A DNA stretch of 64,000 bases, from positions 434,001-498,000 of the forward strand of contig NZ_NPDZ01000001.1 in assembly GCF_002811875.1 (NCBI RefSeq), written 5' to 3'. The position numbers were made by a program, and so were the translations under genes. Origin of the DNA: Leptospira perolatii (lineage in GTDB: Bacteria; Spirochaetota; Leptospiria; Leptospirales; Leptospiraceae). Below, piece after piece: positions 62,363 to 64,000 of the stretch. The notes beneath the pieces were generated by a model. It saw nothing but the letters and a program-made list of their open reading frames with translations, ran no database searches and was not told where the DNA came from. Numbering within the stretch: position 1 is the stretch's first letter; each line of letters begins with the position of its first letter.

Positions 62363-63883
62363 ATGAATATTGATTGGTACCACTTTGAAAAGGAAGGATA
62401 CTATATCAGCGTTCGAAACGTGAACGAACGTATTGAGCGACTCAATCCGTTATATATTCGAATTAACACACTTAATAAAAACGTCGATAAGCTACTAACT
62501 GTTCTTCTAGATCGATATCTCGTGTATTTGGACGCGATATCTTTGAAAGAATGCGTTTTTTCGATTCTTAGGGAAAGCGTAATGAATGCAGTGAAGGCAA
62601 ATTCTAAACGGGTATTTTTTCTAGAAAACGGACTGAATATTCTGAATCCAGCGGATTATGCAAAAGGGATGACTACCTTTAAGCAGGAAATGATTCGGGA
62701 CAAGGATCGATACGCGCAGCTTTTGGAAAAAAAGAATTTTCATTGTCTTATCACCTTGGCCTTCAATCGAAACAGTTTTTTAATGAAGGTATCAAATAAT
62801 GCTCCGATTTTGCCGGAAGAATTCAGAAGGGTAGAAAATAGAATCGGTAAGTCCAAAAAATACAATGACCTCGGCGAGGTTTTTGCAGATCACGCCGACG
62901 ATTCCGAGGGCGCCGGATTAGGCTTGGCGATGTCCTTGCTGATGCTTAAGAACGAAGGTATAGAAGGAAATTGTTATCAAATCAAGGGTGAAGGCGGAAT
63001 TACTTCTGCATATATTAAGATTCCATTAGATTTCAAACATAGAAACGTTTCGTTTCAACGAACTGTCGAAATTATTGCCGAGATAGATAAGCTTCCAACT
63101 TTTCCTGAAAATCTGAATCAGCTGATGAGTGTTATCAATAAACCCGATTCCTCTATGAGTCACATAACTGATTTAGTCGGGCGCGATGTGTCCCTTTCTA
63201 CGAATATATTAAAATTAGCTAATTCAGCTTCTTTTTCCATGGGTAGAAAAGTAGAAACACTAGAGGATGCTATCAAGAGAATTGGACTCTCCGAATTGAA
63301 TAATATCCTTTTGAGCCTAGGGACTAAGAAAATTCTAGAAGATAGATACAAGGAATTCGAGAATATCTGGGAAAGATCGAGCTTGTCGGCATTCATCTGC
63401 AGACGTCTTGGAGAAAGGATGGGATGGAAAAAGACTTTCATTACCAATTTGGTATGTGCCGCCTTACTCCATGATATTGGCCTAGTCCTGCTCTTAACTC
63501 TCGAACCGGATACTGTTCATCGTCTAACAGACATTACCGGAAAGAATCTACTTCCGTCTCCTTTAGGTTTGGAAGAAGCCGCTCTTGGAATTACCCATAC
63601 TTCATTGGGAAGTATGATCTGCGAAAAATGGAATTTTTCGGATACGATCCGGGTTGCCGCGGAATATCATCACAGACCTCTGATGGCGAAAAGGGAATCC
63701 AAGGATATCGTGTATTCAGTCTATCTTTCAGACTGGATGATCGACTGTCACGATGGTAAAGCGGATTCTGCGGCGATTCATTGGGAGGTCCTACAATATT
63801 TCGGATTCAAGAAAGATGATGATTGGAGGGAATTCGGAGAGGCGGTAATTAAAGAGTATGGCACTTTCACCAATCAAGTATAG
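62363..63883 (+). CDS. Fused GHKL-type ATPase and HDOD signalling protein
   Basis: A 506-residue protein in two parts. Residues about 1-230 carry a GHKL/HATPase_c-like unit with N-box SILRESVMNAVKANSK and G-box DSEGAGLGLAMS, homologous to the standalone protein at 17988-18725. Residues about 240-490 form an HDOD domain: LPTFPENLNQLMSVI, then SLSTNILKLANSASFSMG and CAALLHDIGLVLLL, with a later VAAEYHHRP. HDOD proteins are non-catalytic or hydrolytic signalling scaffolds. The fusion suggests ATP-dependent switching of HDOD output. Own promoter upstream. Targets unknown. Confidence 0.82.
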   Translation: MNIDWYHFEKEGYYISVRNVNERIERLNPLYIRINTLNKNVDKLLTVLLDRYLVYLDAISLKECVFSILRESVMNAVKANSKRVFFLENGLNILNPADYAKGMTTFKQEMIRDKDRYAQLLEKKNFHCLITLAFNRNSFLMKVSNNAPILPEEFRRVENRIGKSKKYNDLGEVFADHADDSEGAGLGLAMSLLMLKNEGIEGNCYQIKGEGGITSAYIKIPLDFKHRNVSFQRTVEIIAEIDKLPTFPENLNQLMSVINKPDSSMSHITDLVGRDVSLSTNILKLANSASFSMGRKVETLEDAIKRIGLSELNNILLSLGTKKILEDRYKEFENIWERSSLSAFICRRLGERMGWKKTFITNLVCAALLHDIGLVLLLTLEPDTVHRLTDITGKNLLPSPLGLEEAALGITHTSLGSMICEKWNFSDTIRVAAEYHHRPLMAKRESKDIVYSVYLSDWMIDCHDGKADSAAIHWEVLQYFGFKKDDDWREFGEAVIKEYGTFTNQV

Positions 63884-64000
63884 ATCGTAAATTACAGGGG
63901 AAAGTCTTCCTCGCGTTCTCAAAACGTACTGCAAAATTTTCTTTACAAAGCATAGAATAGATTCCAGCATTTACTCAGATCCGCATATGATTGCCTAATC

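Overview
The window reads as chromosomal DNA of a spirochaete, most likely Leptospira or a close relative. This is an inference from gene content: a grpE-dnaK-dnaJ chaperone operon followed by an oxidoreductase and yqgE, many short-lipobox lipoproteins, abundant HDOD, STAS and ATPase-type signalling proteins, a TrkH/TrkA potassium system, and an AT-leaning base composition. No plasmid, prophage or insertion-sequence machinery was recognised. The only recombinase-like gene is short and looks catalytically degenerate.

Layout. 1-5.7 kb: chaperone operon (grpE 3' part, dnaK, dnaJ) running tightly into a Gfo/Idh/MocA oxidoreductase, yqgE and a DUF2721 protein. 5.7-14 kb: a Crp-like regulator, an alpha/beta hydrolase, two surface lipoproteins (BNR-like and DUF1566-like), a YbbA/YbbP-like ABC transporter on the minus strand and a small zinc-ribbon protein. 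14-21.9 kb: leuS, then minus-strand genes for a tail-anchored protein with a standalone GHKL-type ATPase, and thrC with an SPFH-SHOCT protein and a coiled-coil partner. 22-27.7 kb: cell-envelope cluster (acyltransferase 3, signal peptidase I, PASTA penicillin-binding protein, DUF115 glycosyltransferase-like protein). 27.7-36.3 kb: two near-identical phasin-like genes flank a divergent aminotransferase/MocR pair, followed by envelope and phospholipid genes. 36.4-46.8 kb: a CNB-TPR-CNB protein, DNA glycosylase, enoyl-CoA hydratase-like protein, gmd, MATE exporter, adenosine-deaminase-like hydrolase and TrkH/TrkA. 47-58 kb: an orphan 505-residue protein, a beta-propeller protein, acylphosphatase, truncated haemoglobin, RppH-like Nudix, SET protein, hydrolases, STAS protein, GT39-like transferase, thioesterase and an arylesterase-like lipoprotein. 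58-64 kb: a third phasin-like gene, a class D beta-lactamase-like protein, tRNA-Pro(GGG), SixA, an ABC exporter and a fused ATPase-HDOD protein.

Most notable pattern: all three phasin-like genes, which lie up to 30 kb apart, are preceded by the same dyad TTGTGC-N3-GCA. In the two strongest cases it sits between a TTGACA/G -35 and a TAAA-type -10, with a second copy exactly 23 nt downstream. This is a coherent candidate regulon for granule or coiled-coil proteins with a PhaR-like operator (TGC-N3-GCA). No polymer synthase or PhaR gene is in the window, so the regulator and the role remain inference.

Other structure of interest includes a nested perfect inverted repeat over the start of a TPR gene (35.7 kb), a long two-step inverted repeat at 7.84 kb, a paralogous pair of ATPase modules (one alone, one fused to HDOD), and clear sigma70-type promoters and terminators in several gaps.
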